The notes: generated by a model from the letters alone, not told the origin. 64,000 nucleotides of DNA from Ignavibacteria bacterium (GCA_016720145.1 JADJXV010000003.1:310001-374000); one strand, 5' to 3'. Shown: positions 53,545 through 63,292, counted from the first letter of the stretch. Numbers and translations: made by a program.

Positions 53545-54648
53545 TTAAATTCTGTGTTTTGAAGCATTTACCGTCAATATAGCGGTTGTCGTTTCATTGG
53601 GAATACTGTCAATTGCAAAGGACCCGCCTTGTACTTCCATTATTTTTTGCGTAATCACCAATCCGAGTCCGTTCCCCTGCTGTTCGTACTGTTTACGCTC
53701 AAACTGCTGATACCCTCCAATACTTGCGATTTGTTCCGGCGTCATTCCACGTCCTTTATTTTCAATTTTAAGGATGAATTTACCACCCGATGCTGCTCCT
53801 TTGACCAATACTTTTGTGTTTGGTTCTGAAAATTTCAACGCATTATCAAGCAGCTCTTCCACTGCTTTGAGAAAATACAATGGCAAGATACTTATTGGAG
53901 AATCAGTTACTTCCATGATGACATCATCTGCGCGATTAAATGTAGTTGATTTTGAACTAATTGCATCAAAAATAATCTCTTCAGCTGAATGTGTCACTTC
54001 GTCCAGCAAATCTCCCATAGATTGTAGATCATTGGATAATATTTCGAGGCGGGTGTAGAAGAGGAAGTTCTCGGTGACTCTGTGTAATCGGCGTGCTGAA
54101 ATTGTAATTTCATCGAACATTTCCATCGCGTCTTCACGATCAAGCATATCATAATTATCACGCATCATCTTGGTAATTCCCAAGATACCATTGAGAGGAG
54201 TGAGAAATTCATGTGGTAAGGAGAAGGCAATATTCGTCCGCAAATTATCGAGTTTTTGTTCTGCATTTTTTTTAATTTCATCACTTTTTGCCAGACGCGT
54301 ATTTACTGCCGCCACGAGCTGGTCATGCTCAAACGGTTTGGTCAGATAGTCATCGGCACCAAGATTCATACCTTGCCGGATATCTCCGGAATCTGCCTTT
54401 GCAGATAAAAACAAAAATGGAACCGTCGCAAGAGGCGGATAGGCGCGCAGGGCTTCGAGCACTTCATATCCGCTTTTTTCGGGCATCATGATATCTGATA
54501 CGACGAGGTCAGGAACACATTCCTTCGCAAGGGCAATACCTGCTGCACCATTATCAGCAACAAACACATTAAATCCATTGATTCGCAAAATGAGCTGAAT
54601 TGCCTCGCGGATCAAGTCCTCATCTTCTATAACTAATATTTTTTTCAT
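53545..54648 (-). CDS. receiver-histidine kinase hybrid
   Basis: 367 residues. An N-terminal receiver domain (residues 1-122; KILVIEDEDLIREA, phospho-Asp in DLVVSDIMMPEKSG, Lys in YLTKPFE) is joined to a HisKA domain (LPHEFLTPLNGILGITKMMR) and a HATPase_c domain (N-box ELLDNALKFSEP, G1 IENKGRGMTPEQI, G2 GNGLGLVI). A receiver at the N-terminus makes it a relay protein rather than a membrane sensor: it probably takes phosphate from, or is controlled by, the GAF-PAS kinase encoded 69 bases upstream. Cytoplasmic. Last gene of the signalling operon. Confidence 0.9.
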   Translation of the reverse strand: MKKILVIEDEDLIREAIQLILRINGFNVFVADNGAAGIALAKECVPDLVVSDIMMPEKSGYEVLEALRAYPPLATVPFLFLSAKADSGDIRQGMNLGADDYLTKPFEHDQLVAAVNTRLAKSDEIKKNAEQKLDNLRTNIAFSLPHEFLTPLNGILGITKMMRDNYDMLDREDAMEMFDEITISARRLHRVTENFLFYTRLEILSNDLQSMGDLLDEVTHSAEEIIFDAISSKSTTFNRADDVIMEVTDSPISILPLYFLKAVEELLDNALKFSEPNTKVLVKGAASGGKFILKIENKGRGMTPEQIASIGGYQQFERKQYEQQGNGLGLVITQKIMEVQGGSFAIDSIPNETTTAILTVNASKHRI

Positions 54649-54717
54649 AGTGTAAGCCGAATAATTATCTAAAGATTCTGCTGTATGATAATCTGTAAGA
54701 TGCTCTGAAATTTGTAT

Positions 54718-56432
54718 TTACTGTATTGGTAACTTTACGGTAAAAGTTGTCCCGACTTCTACATCGCTTTTCACACTGATTTCACCACCGATTAAATCTA
54801 CTGATTGTTTTACTATCGCAAGTCCCAATCCTGTTCCTGAAATATTACCAACATTCTCAGCTCTTCTGAAGGATTCAAATACATTGTCTATACTATCGGC
54901 CGGTATTCCTATTCCATAATCCTTAACTTCTATGATAGCTTTATTATTTTCTCGATAGATATGAACATCGATATCCGAATTCATCGGTGAGTATTTCGCA
55001 GCATTTGAAAGTAAATTAACTAATATCTGTCGAAGCAGCTTTTCATCGGTTCTGATACCCGAACCTATAAAATCAAACTTGTAATTAATATTGTGTTTGT
55101 TCGCATCTGAGAACCGTAATTCCTCAATCACCGAAGTACCAATCTCGAAAAGATTTACTACTCGTAAATTAACAGAAATAGCGCCTGTATTTGATGAACC
55201 TATAAACAAAACATCATTGAGCAAATCTGTCATGCGAGCTACTGCTATCTGTATATTTTTAAGATACTTCTCTTCATCTTCTTCTGTCCATTTGCCTTTG
55301 TATAATTGCAGTATCTGTGTATAGGATAGAATTGTCGTCAATGGTGTACGGAATTCATGAGACACCATAGAAACAAAATTAGACTTCAGTTCCGAGAGCT
55401 CTTTTTCACGTTCAAGCGCAATTCTTGCCGCTTCTTCTGCCCTTTCACGTTCAGTAATTTCATTCGTAAGTTTTAGAATCAGATCATTGAGCTCGGTTGT
55501 ACGTTCTTTTACCCGTTCTTCGAGCTGCAGATTAGCTCGAAGTAATGCATCTTCTGAATTTTTACGTTCAGAAATATCAATAAAACTATGCACTACGCGA
55601 CGATTTGACCCAAAATTTGCCGTGACCGATGTTTGGATGATTGGTATACTTTCACCATTTGATTTATATAAAATGGATTCTGCTTTTTGAACAGTCGTAT
55701 CTTCAGAATGTAAAGAGGGTTCCGGTAAATATAGAGTATGTAATTTGCCGAGAATTGTGTCTCGGGACTCGCTCAGTAATTCTACTGCAGCAGGATTTGT
55801 ATCTATTATTTTGTTTGTTTCAGCATCAGAGATTAGTATCCCCGTTTGAATCGAATCCAATATAGTTTTAATTCACGCTGAATTTGCTCTAAATGAAAAG
55901 TTCGAGCGGCTACTTTCTGCTCCAGTACACTTTGATTGTACGTAAGCTGTTGCACAAGTTTGGCATTATAAAGAGCAAATGCAAATTGATTGGCAGACAA
56001 TTCACAAAGCTGTAGGAGTGAATAAATGGGCGGTTCGTCGGTCTTGGAATTTTGGAGTACGATGACTCCTAATACAGATGTTGGTACAGCAAGTGGTATA
56101 ATTATATAGTCATTATCAGATAATTTACTGTTATCATACGACACAGCTCCTCCGGTATTCAATGCATCACCTATGATTCCGGCATCTTGTAATTCTGCAA
56201 ATGCATCTCTTGATTTATCGCTTTCCATTTCAGGAATTGATGTACTGAAACGAAAATCAAAATCAATTTCATCCATAAGAAAAAGCATCACTGCTGTATT
56301 TCCGGGATAACTTCTGAATACGAGCAAACTATCTTCTATAATTTCAGATAAGGTCTTCGTATTGTCACGCCCGGCAGAATTCGCAACGATGGTATTGAGG
56401 AATTGATGCAGTTTTGGATGTTGTAATTCCAT
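54718..56432 (-). pseudogene. GAF-PAS sensor histidine kinase, split by a one-base frameshift
   Basis: Frames 55833-56432 (GAF domain and coiled coil) and 54718-55860 (PAS, HisKA, HATPase_c) overlap by 28 bases and read as one protein of about 570 residues if the AAAA at about 55866-55869 (- strand) is lengthened by one A: the join is RELKTILDSIQTGILISD. The GAF domain is residues 1-150 of the first; the PAS domain follows at TNPAAVELL; the kinase motifs are MVSHEFRTPLTTILSY, NLLSNAAKYSP, DYGIGIP and GTGLGLAIVK. It is soluble, with GAF and PAS sensing. Either a mutation, a sequence error or a translational frameshift. Confidence 0.8.
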
Positions 56433-56434
56433 AG

Positions 56435-57280
56435 TTACAGTAGAATTGAAGCTGCAGCTTCTTGATAATCATGTTCTATTTGCTGTTGCATACCCACTAT
56501 TGTCCCCTTTGGTAATTTGAGTATATCCCAGATCATTTCATTCGGTTCAGGAATAATGTCATCTCCTGCATTTCCAAGCGATAGGCACCGTGCTATGATA
56601 TTTGCCAGATGGACAGAAGCTGTTAATTCATCGGCTTTACCGTCAATAGTTCCTGAAATATGATAACGGATGCTATTACTGATCGAACTCGGCATTTGCC
56701 ACTTTTGAGCTAATATTTCACCAACGGTGGTATGAGTAATTCCCAATACATCACGTTCGGCAACTCGAATAGGAATTTGTTTTTCGGCCACTAATGCCAA
56801 TACTGTAGAGAATTCTTTGGGAACAAATTGAAAAAAAAACAACTTACCAATGTCATGGAGAATTCCTGCCAAGAAATAATTTTCAGGATTACTTGATCCG
56901 GAATATTTACCAATCAATCGAGTAATCACACCTACTGCTATGGAATGCTTCCAGAATTCGACAGGATTAAAGAGTCCGTTTGTACTTGTCTTACCGAACA
57001 TATCAATAATAGAAATTGCGGCAACCAAATTCTGAACCTCAGTAAACCCTATGAAAAATATAGCTTTCGTAATTGTATCAATCCTGCCGCTGTAGCCGTA
57101 AATCGGAGAATTTGCAGCTTTGAGTACTTTTGCCGCCGATGACTGATCTGCTGCAATCACAATAGCTGCGTCATTGGCAGTCGAGCGCGGATTTGCAATC
57201 ACCTGCGAAAGAGCAGAATAAACTGTCGGTAATGTCGGAAATTCATCTACTCTCTGCAGAATTTTATGGTCTAGCCGCAT
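56435..57280 (-). CDS. HDOD-domain signalling protein
   Basis: 281 residues, essentially one HDOD domain, a non-catalytic HD relative that acts in signalling: residues 10-210 with DEFPTLPTVYSALSQVIANP, IVIAADQSSAAKVLKAANSP and FIGFTEVQNLVAAISIID. HDIGKLFFFQF keeps an HD pair, but the full set of HD metal residues is not clear. A C-terminal 60-residue tail (ADELTASVHLANIIARCLSL ...) is typical. It overlaps the upstream small gene by 17 bases and ends 2 bases before the GAF-PAS kinase start, so it is in the same operon and probably modulates that kinase. Confidence 0.88.
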   Translation of the reverse strand: MRLDHKILQRVDEFPTLPTVYSALSQVIANPRSTANDAAIVIAADQSSAAKVLKAANSPIYGYSGRIDTITKAIFFIGFTEVQNLVAAISIIDMFGKTSTNGLFNPVEFWKHSIAVGVITRLIGKYSGSSNPENYFLAGILHDIGKLFFFQFVPKEFSTVLALVAEKQIPIRVAERDVLGITHTTVGEILAQKWQMPSSISNSIRYHISGTIDGKADELTASVHLANIIARCLSLGNAGDDIIPEPNEMIWDILKLPKGTIVGMQQQIEHDYQEAAASILL

Positions 57281-57614
57281 CTAAAGTTTCCCGTTGAGAA
57301 GATTGTAATGAGGTAAGTGTGGACTGAAAAGCCAGATTGTAGAGTTCATATTCAAGAGCATTACGAGGTTTCCACGATATTTTACGCCTTAATATCATCG
57401 CTACCTTACGCTTATCGTCTTCATTCATTTCCGTGGGCAGCTCTTCGACAGAATGAATCCACACTGCTTTTATACCCCATGTCTTGAGTAATTCGATTTT
57501 GTGTTCGGTAAACTCAATTCCTGCAGGCAGGAGAGTTTGACCGAACTTATTAACAACCGACTATTCCAATATCATTCCGGAAGTCAATGCATCTCGTAAA
57601 ATCATTTTACCCAT
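57264..57614 (-). pseudogene. HDOD-associated small protein gene with an in-frame TAG
   Basis: The frame runs from ATG 57614 (MGKMILRDALTSGMILE) to the stop at 57264-57266, 117 codons, but codon 18 is TAG (57561-57563). The text around it, GMILE[stop]SVVNKFGQTLLPAG, matches the common form GMxLxxDVxNxxGxxLLPAG of small proteins encoded beside HDOD and HD-GYP genes, and CAG (Gln) would be the natural codon. After the stop the frame is open (TEHKIELLKTWGIKAVWIHS) to DAARP. An internal ATG at 57464 gives a shorter, poorer product. A nonsense mutation or sequence error in the first gene of the signalling operon. Confidence 0.6.
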
Positions 57615-57887
57615 ACAACCAATTAATAATGTCAGGTTTATTCATACTATTTGTCACTAATTTATTGGCAAATTAAATCAAACTCGTTTGATAGCCAAAT
57701 CTAACATCAGAATCACAATTAATTAGAAGTATAATGTACGTCAATTGATCAGTTTCTGTAACTTAATTTCTCAGATTTGTGTCCATAGACCAAGAGTAGC
57801 TATCAGATTCCATCACCATTGAAAATAACTACCTACAAGATTTACAATCAGAGAACACCACCCTTAGTTTTACCCTACAACGGTAGA

Positions 57888-57937
57888 ATCATCCTGTCCT
57901 TTTCCATGCTCATGCAATCGGAGAAGGACCGGATGGT
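57888..57937 (+). other. strong RNA hairpin in the gap before a T9SS gene
   Basis: ATCATCCTGTCCTTTTCC (57888-57905) pairs with GGAGAAGGACCGGATGGT (57920-57937): 18 bases with two G-U pairs and one mismatch, 14-base loop. It is not followed by a T-run, so it is not a typical terminator. The rest of 57615-58060 holds nothing I recognise. Confidence 0.6.
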
Positions 57938-58060
57938 GGGGGCACAATCCAATCTGATTTTCGTCAAACAATATTAACAAACTAACCTCGTATCAGTGGG
58001 AGTACTTCAAAAGTGTACCTATTCATAACTGTTGCTTTCGATACTTTCCGGAGAACTATC

Positions 58061-58945
58061 ATGAAAATTCTAACCCTACTATTTTGCTTTGGTTGCCTCA
58101 CACACTCTTTATTCTCACAAGCAATTCCGGCTACACGGTTACTTCATTTATCTGAATACAATTTGGCAAAGATTGGAGTTCGAGTAACCGATAAGGGAGT
58201 TACATTTATAGAAAATGTCCAGCCGGAGAATTCAACATCTCCCAAACGCAAAATTCTCCTCACAAAGAATGCGGTCTCTGTCTCTATTGCCAAGAAAAAA
58301 GACTTGAGCGATGTTCGAGAGTTTGCGCCGGTTTTCGCAGTTAATACTTTTAAAAGTGGCAGTGCAGCATTTTACCGAACTATCAATGATACAAAGAAAT
58401 TCACCTATCCAGACTCACTCTTATCCGGAAATTCTACTAAAATTATCAATGCGGACTGGGCAAACAAACTCGTCTGTGTTGTCGTAGAATTTACTCCCAA
58501 AGTCAAAAATTCAGGAAAAAATATTGTTTATCTGTGGTATGAACCAACCAATACGTTTATCGATGCTCTTCCTATAGAAATCGCCGAACCGATCTGGAGT
58601 GAAACACTACTTGCCGATAAAGGTATCCTTGCTTCCGCTGAGGGTAATTTCACCGATTCATGGCGAAGCACAAGTGAACTCATCACATCGATAGTCTATC
58701 CTAATCCTGTCCAAAGTAGTAGTGCAACCGTCGAATTCACCCTCAATTCCCCTACCTCACTCACTATTGCCCTCTATGATATTAGCGGAAATAGAATCCG
58801 TGAATTCTATCCTAAGACTTCCTATCCCGAAGGAAAGCAAATACTTGAATTACCACTTACTTCCATTACCAACGGAATGTACTTCGTGACAATTATTGCC
58901 GAAAATCGTCAGCCTGTCGTTCAAAGATTGCTTATTGCCAGATAA
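58061..58945 (+). CDS. secreted protein with T9SS sorting domain
   Basis: 294 residues from ATG 58061, which starts a good signal peptide (MKILTLLFCFGCLTHSLFSQ); the frame upstream to 58013 has no signal character. Residues 20-210 are an unrecognised beta-rich domain (LAKIGVRVTDKGVTFIENV, KLVCVVVEFTPKVKNSGKN, IVYLWYEPTNTFIDALP). The last 80 residues (VYPNPVQSSSATVEFTLNS, IALYDISGNRIREFYP, TNGMYFVTIIAENRQPV) are a T9SS C-terminal domain. Exported to the surface; role unknown. Confidence 0.75.
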   Translation: MKILTLLFCFGCLTHSLFSQAIPATRLLHLSEYNLAKIGVRVTDKGVTFIENVQPENSTSPKRKILLTKNAVSVSIAKKKDLSDVREFAPVFAVNTFKSGSAAFYRTINDTKKFTYPDSLLSGNSTKIINADWANKLVCVVVEFTPKVKNSGKNIVYLWYEPTNTFIDALPIEIAEPIWSETLLADKGILASAEGNFTDSWRSTSELITSIVYPNPVQSSSATVEFTLNSPTSLTIALYDISGNRIREFYPKTSYPEGKQILELPLTSITNGMYFVTIIAENRQPVVQRLLIAR

Positions 58946-59078
58946 CAGCCCCTGCAATTCCGAATTGTAACTATTTATTATCAATCAACCTCTGTTAATA
59001 GAAATTCTCCGATATTTATTAGGGTTTCCGCATCAATATTCATGAACGAACAGTTTAGCATCCTTAGCCTTGTAAGGG

Positions 59079-59211
59079 CGACCTGTTTGTAGCAATTGCG
59101 TCCCCCAAGAACCATCGTAGCACCATCGGTGCGACCTGTTTATCGGGTAAACAGGTCGCACCTACGGAGCTAATTATCAACTTATGTACTTCATTGCTAC
59201 AAACAGGTCGC
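59079..59211. repeat. nested inverted repeat of GCGACCTGTTT units
   Basis: An outer 19-bp perfect stem, GCGACCTGTTTGTAGCAAT (59079-59097) with ATTGCTACAAACAGGTCGC (59193-59211), encloses an inner 12-bp perfect stem, GCGACCTGTTTA (59131-59142) with TAAACAGGTCGC (59148-59159). It fills the gap before the VIT/vWA gene. Confidence 0.9.
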
Positions 59212-59298
59212 TCCTCTGGAGCTAAGCAATTCGCTGTTAAATTGATGCGGTAACCCTATATAATTCTCCATTGCCTTCAATTCTGAAAGGATATCGCT

Positions 59299-62200
59299 AT
59301 GAATATTCTCGCAACTTCTGTGCTTTCTACCTTTGCTGCCGTCAGTATGTTTGCACACTTTCAACCTCTTGATTCTTATAAAGTTAAAGATGATACTGCA
59401 AGCCGCGCATCGGTCAAACGGGCAATTCCCGCTCCTCCTGCACTCATGATTCGAAACGAGAGCGGCGCTTCGATTCCGCTCCGCATCGAACGCCTGAATG
59501 TGACGGTAAATATTGTTGGGAATATCGCGCTGACAACGATGGAAATGACCTTCCGCAATGACCAAAACCGCATCCTCGAAGGCGAACTGAGCTTCCCACT
59601 CGGCAATGGCCAAACCGTTTCCCGTTTCGCAATGGATTTTAATGGCAGTCTACGCGAAGGTGTCGTCGTCGAAAAAGCCAAAGGTCGTGAAATTTTCGAA
59701 GAAAAAGTGCGGCAGAATATCGACCCGGGATTGGTCGAACTCACGCGCGGCAATTCATTCAAAGCACGCGTGTATCCTATTCCTGCTCATGGTGTTAAGA
59801 AAATTGTTGTTGCCTACCAACAAGAACTCTCCTCAGATGGAACCGGCGACTTGAACTACTCTCTCCCGCTCGATTACAAAGATACCCTCACCGAATTTAC
59901 CCTCAACGCGCATGTTCTGAGTTCGCTCGCACCCGTCACCGCACAAGGCGCGCTCACCGGTGCATTTACCCAAGAATCAGGCGATGGCGGCTACGCGCTA
60001 CGGATGAAATATTATGAATATCAGGCGAATACTCCACTGGAATTCAGCGTACCGCAAGCAACTACCAAAACAACGATTTACCTTGAATCTTTGGGGACAA
60101 AAACCTACTTCTACATAGCCGCTCACCCACCCGTCAGCTCGATGCCGAAGGAGCTGCCACGTTCGCTGTGTATATTGTGGGACGCGTCGGGTTCGGCTAG
60201 CGGACGTGATATTGACCGTGAACTTTCCCTTCTCGACGCCTACTTCAAGACAATCGGCAATTGCACAGTTACACTCGTGACGTTTAGCAATGCGTCGGAC
60301 AAACCGCAGCAATTTTCAGTATCGAGTGGAAATTGGTCTGCCCTGCAAGCATCTCTCAAAGCTGTCACCTACGACGGCGGCACACAACTCGGCGCTCTTC
60401 ATCTACAAGATTATAAGTGCGATGAATATCTCCTCTTTAGCGATGGAATTTCAAATGTAGGTTCATCAGAAATCATGTTCGCGAAAAAGCCGGTGATTGC
60501 GGTTAATTCCACCCAACATGCCGAACATTCCTACCTCAAATATTGCGCGCAGGCGACCGGCGGCACCTATATCGACCTCAGTTCAATTGCCAATGAGAAT
60601 GCTACCCGTCAGCTCACCGAACAGCCCTTTTCGTTCATTGCAGCCCGCAACACTAGTGGCATACGTGAGCTTGTGCCGAGTATCACGACTCCTGTCCATG
60701 AAGGCATTACCCTCGCCGGTGAACTTGTAGGAAATAGCACGGAAATTATCCTTGAGTATGGTTTTGGGAATAAAGTCACGTACTCTGAAAAAATCATGCT
60801 TGATAAGTCAACCGGTATGGTCAAAACAGGACTTATACCAAACTTATGGGCGCAGAAAAAGCTCGCCGAACTCGATATGCGCTACAAAGAACAAAAAGAT
60901 GCCATCACCGCCATCGGCAAGGAATTTTCCATCGTCACACGCAATACGTCCCTGCTTGTCTTAGACCGCATTGAGGACTATGTCGAGCATGGCATTATCC
61001 CCAAAGAAGACAGCTTAAAGCAATTATATACCAAGATGATAGCTGAGCGAACCAAGCGCACCACCGATGACGGCAGCAAGCATCTTGAATCGGTCGTTGC
61101 GATGATGAAAGAGCGGAAAGAGTGGTGGAATAAGTCGTTTGAACAGAAACCGATTGTGCGTGAGATCGTGGAAGGAAGAAGAATCATCGTGCCCGATACC
61201 CTATCGCGAGTTACTGTCTGTGCAGGAATTGATACAACAGCACCTGCGAACACAGGAATTTTAATTGGCAAAGTGATAGATTGGCGAAGGAAGCCAATTG
61301 CCGGTGCTTCCATCCGAGTAAAAGGTACAAATCGCGGTGGGAATGCAAAAATCAGAGGCAATTTTACTATTGCTTTGATACCGGTCGGTAGATATCAAGT
61401 GTCGATAAAAGCAATAAATTATAATGAGTACACTACTACGGTTGATATATTACCGCAACAAACTACTGAGTTGATTGCAAGAATGGAAGAGTCACATGAA
61501 CCCATTAGGGATGTTATAATCGCGTCTGACCGTGAAGACACAAATGTGCCTCCAAGTCGAATAGGTTCGATTCGAGCTGCATCTGGAGATGAATTGAGCA
61601 TAGCTTCAAGAGAAACTGTTAATAGTGCTATTGACACAGCTAGCCATGCTTTTAATGCAGGTCGGGCAGCTCGGGCAGCGGTCAGTGATGCAGCGCGTCC
61701 AACTGGCGATAGAGGAGTTGATGGATACTATCCTGAACCAAGCGTAGCTTCTGGCGCTCGTAATTTTTCTGGAGGAAATGGAATCAGAACATTGTCAGCA
61801 GAAGAGGTCAATTCTTTAACATCTAATTCGCCACGTAATTCAAATGAAAGTACTCTCTCCTCCTCCATCGAACTCAAAAAATGGGATGCAAGTGCGCCGT
61901 ATCTCAAGAAATTACAAAATGTTATCGCCGGAGAGGAATATTCTGAATACTTGACACTCAAGAAGGAATATGGTGCGAGCCCGGGGTTTTATCTCGATTG
62001 CGCGGACTATTTTGCTGAGAAAGGTATGAAATCAGTGGCGCTGCGGATTCTGACGAATATTGCTGAGATGGAACTCGAAAACCATCAATTATTACGGGTA
62101 CTTGCGCACCGATTGTCACAGCTTGGTTATACTGATCTCGCCATTACTGTCTTTCGGGATGTGCTTGAAATGCGCGAGGAAGAACCGCAGTCCTACCGCG

Positions 62201-62775
62201 ATCTCGCGCTCGCCCTCGCCGAGGACAAACAGTATCAGGCGGCGGCCGATACGCTCTATCGGGTGATTACTAAAAAGTGGGATTCACGGTTCTCTGAGGT
62301 CGAGCTTATCGCCCTCAGCGAACTCAACCATGTGCTTTATCAAAGCAAAAACACCGTCAAGACTATCGGCTACGACCCGCGCCTCCTTGCCCACATGCCG
62401 GTCGATGTGCGCGTCGTGCTCAATTGGGACGCCGACAACTGCGACATGGATCTCTGGGTTTTCGACCCGAATAATGAAAAGTGTTTTTATAGTAATCGCC
62501 GCACGCGCATCGGCGGCATTCTCTCCCGCGATATGACGGGAGGATACGGTCCGGAAGAATTCCTGCTCAAGAAAGCATTACCCGGCAAATACAAAGTGCA
62601 GGTGCAGTATTACGGCACACAGCAGCAAAAGGTAGCTGCTCCGACGACCATCCAGCTCGAACTCTACACCCGATACGCGACAGGCAAAGAAGAGAAAAAA
62701 GAAATCACGATGCGCCTCAAAGACCAGAAGCAAGTGATTGATGTAGGGGAATTTATGTTTGTGGTTGATAAGTAA
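59299..62775 (+). CDS. large VIT/vWA protein with CarboxypepD_reg, TPR and YfaP-like domains
   Basis: 1158 residues. The N-terminus may be a weak signal (NILATSVLSTFAAVSMFAHF). Residues 45-180 are a VIT domain (LRIERLNVTVNIVGNIALTT ... FPLGNGQTVSRFAMDFNG). Residues about 285-440 are a von Willebrand A domain with MIDAS motif WDASGSASG and VTLVTFSNASD. Residues about 655-730 are a carboxypeptidase-regulatory-like domain (GILIGKVIDWRRKPIAGASI). A Ser/Arg/Asn-rich linker (about 760-850) precedes helical TPR-like repeats (YLTLKKEYGASPGFYLDCAD ... ITVFRDVLEMREEEPQSYRD). The C-terminus (VVLNWDADNCDMDLWVFDPN ... GDVGEFMFVVD type) resembles the YfaP/DUF2135 domain. Likely a secreted or envelope adhesion or scaffold protein. 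Confidence 0.8.
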   Translation: MNILATSVLSTFAAVSMFAHFQPLDSYKVKDDTASRASVKRAIPAPPALMIRNESGASIPLRIERLNVTVNIVGNIALTTMEMTFRNDQNRILEGELSFPLGNGQTVSRFAMDFNGSLREGVVVEKAKGREIFEEKVRQNIDPGLVELTRGNSFKARVYPIPAHGVKKIVVAYQQELSSDGTGDLNYSLPLDYKDTLTEFTLNAHVLSSLAPVTAQGALTGAFTQESGDGGYALRMKYYEYQANTPLEFSVPQATTKTTIYLESLGTKTYFYIAAHPPVSSMPKELPRSLCILWDASGSASGRDIDRELSLLDAYFKTIGNCTVTLVTFSNASDKPQQFSVSSGNWSALQASLKAVTYDGGTQLGALHLQDYKCDEYLLFSDGISNVGSSEIMFAKKPVIAVNSTQHAEHSYLKYCAQATGGTYIDLSSIANENATRQLTEQPFSFIAARNTSGIRELVPSITTPVHEGITLAGELVGNSTEIILEYGFGNKVTYSEKIMLDKSTGMVKTGLIPNLWAQKKLAELDMRYKEQKDAITAIGKEFSIVTRNTSLLVLDRIEDYVEHGIIPKEDSLKQLYTKMIAERTKRTTDDGSKHLESVVAMMKERKEWWNKSFEQKPIVREIVEGRRIIVPDTLSRVTVCAGIDTTAPANTGILIGKVIDWRRKPIAGASIRVKGTNRGGNAKIRGNFTIALIPVGRYQVSIKAINYNEYTTTVDILPQQTTELIARMEESHEPIRDVIIASDREDTNVPPSRIGSIRAASGDELSIASRETVNSAIDTASHAFNAGRAARAAVSDAARPTGDRGVDGYYPEPSVASGARNFSGGNGIRTLSAEEVNSLTSNSPRNSNESTLSSSIELKKWDASAPYLKKLQNVIAGEEYSEYLTLKKEYGASPGFYLDCADYFAEKGMKSVALRILTNIAEMELENHQLLRVLAHRLSQLGYTDLAITVFRDVLEMREEEPQSYRDLALALAEDKQYQAAADTLYRVITKKWDSRFSEVELIALSELNHVLYQSKNTVKTIGYDPRLLAHMPVDVRVVLNWDADNCDMDLWVFDPNNEKCFYSNRRTRIGGILSRDMTGGYGPEEFLLKKALPGKYKVQVQYYGTQQQKVAAPTTIQLELYTRYATGKEEKKEITMRLKDQKQVIDVGEFMFVVDK

Positions 62776-62804
62776 TTTTCAAGAATAATGATTGATAAAA
62801 AAGA

Positions 62805-62903
62805 CTTGTCATTCTGAACTTGTTTCAGAATCCCCGTGGCTGTTCTGTCGTGCTCGTGCCAACTGCTTGCGGAGATGCTGAAATTAATTCAGCATGACAG
62901 CGA
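62805..62903. repeat. dispersed repeat with CTGAAACAAGTTCAG core, copy 2 (inverted)
   Basis: TGAACTTGTTTCAGAATCCCC and GGAGATGCTGAAATTAATTC, the reverse complement of the blocks at 25628-25714. Confidence 0.7.
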
Positions 62904-63010
62904 CCACAAATAGACTTCCCTAATTCACTACTTCACAAAAATTGTCTAAGCACCCAAATATCCTCCACATCAGCATTTCGGCTACGTATAATGACCGGAT
63001 CAATACAAGA

Positions 63011-63044
63011 AAGCCCTGCTACAAACACGTAGCAGGGCTTTTGA
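63011..63044. terminator. terminator between convergent genes
   Basis: AAAGCCCTGCTAC pairs perfectly with GTAGCAGGGCTTT (13 bp, 6-base loop), with a short T-run on +. It lies between the VIT/vWA gene and the small membrane protein gene. Confidence 0.85.
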
Positions 63045-63060
63045 CTATCTATTCAATATT

Positions 63061-63234
63061 TCAACGAATTGCGAACAGCGACAGTACAACCGGAGAGATA
63101 AACAAAAGACAAAATATGATTATCAATTCCCGAACATTACGTTGTTGATTCGGACCACCGAGGCGCTTGAAAAGAATAAACATACGACCAAAACCAAATA
63201 GGCAGAAGATGCCGACGATAAAATGGAGTATCAT
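63061..63234 (-). CDS. 57-residue two-helix membrane protein
   Basis: Translated by eye: MILHFIVGIFCLFGFGRMFI ... LFKRLGGPNQQRNVRELIII ... ending FISPVVLSLFAIR. Two hydrophobic helices (about residues 3-20 and 38-54) are joined by a basic loop KRLGGPNQQRNVREL, so the loop should face the cytoplasm. It is downstream of the cytochrome c gene on the same strand, 126 bases after it, and may be a small partner of that electron-transfer protein. Codon use is protein-like and both ends are clean. Function unknown. Confidence 0.65.
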   Translation of the reverse strand: MILHFIVGIFCLFGFGRMFILFKRLGGPNQQRNVRELIIIFCLLFISPVVLSLFAIR

Positions 63235-63292
63235 ACGAAAGTAAAAGTATTGGTTGATTGATTACGAATAGTGTTCGCATCTGTCGTGCAGG

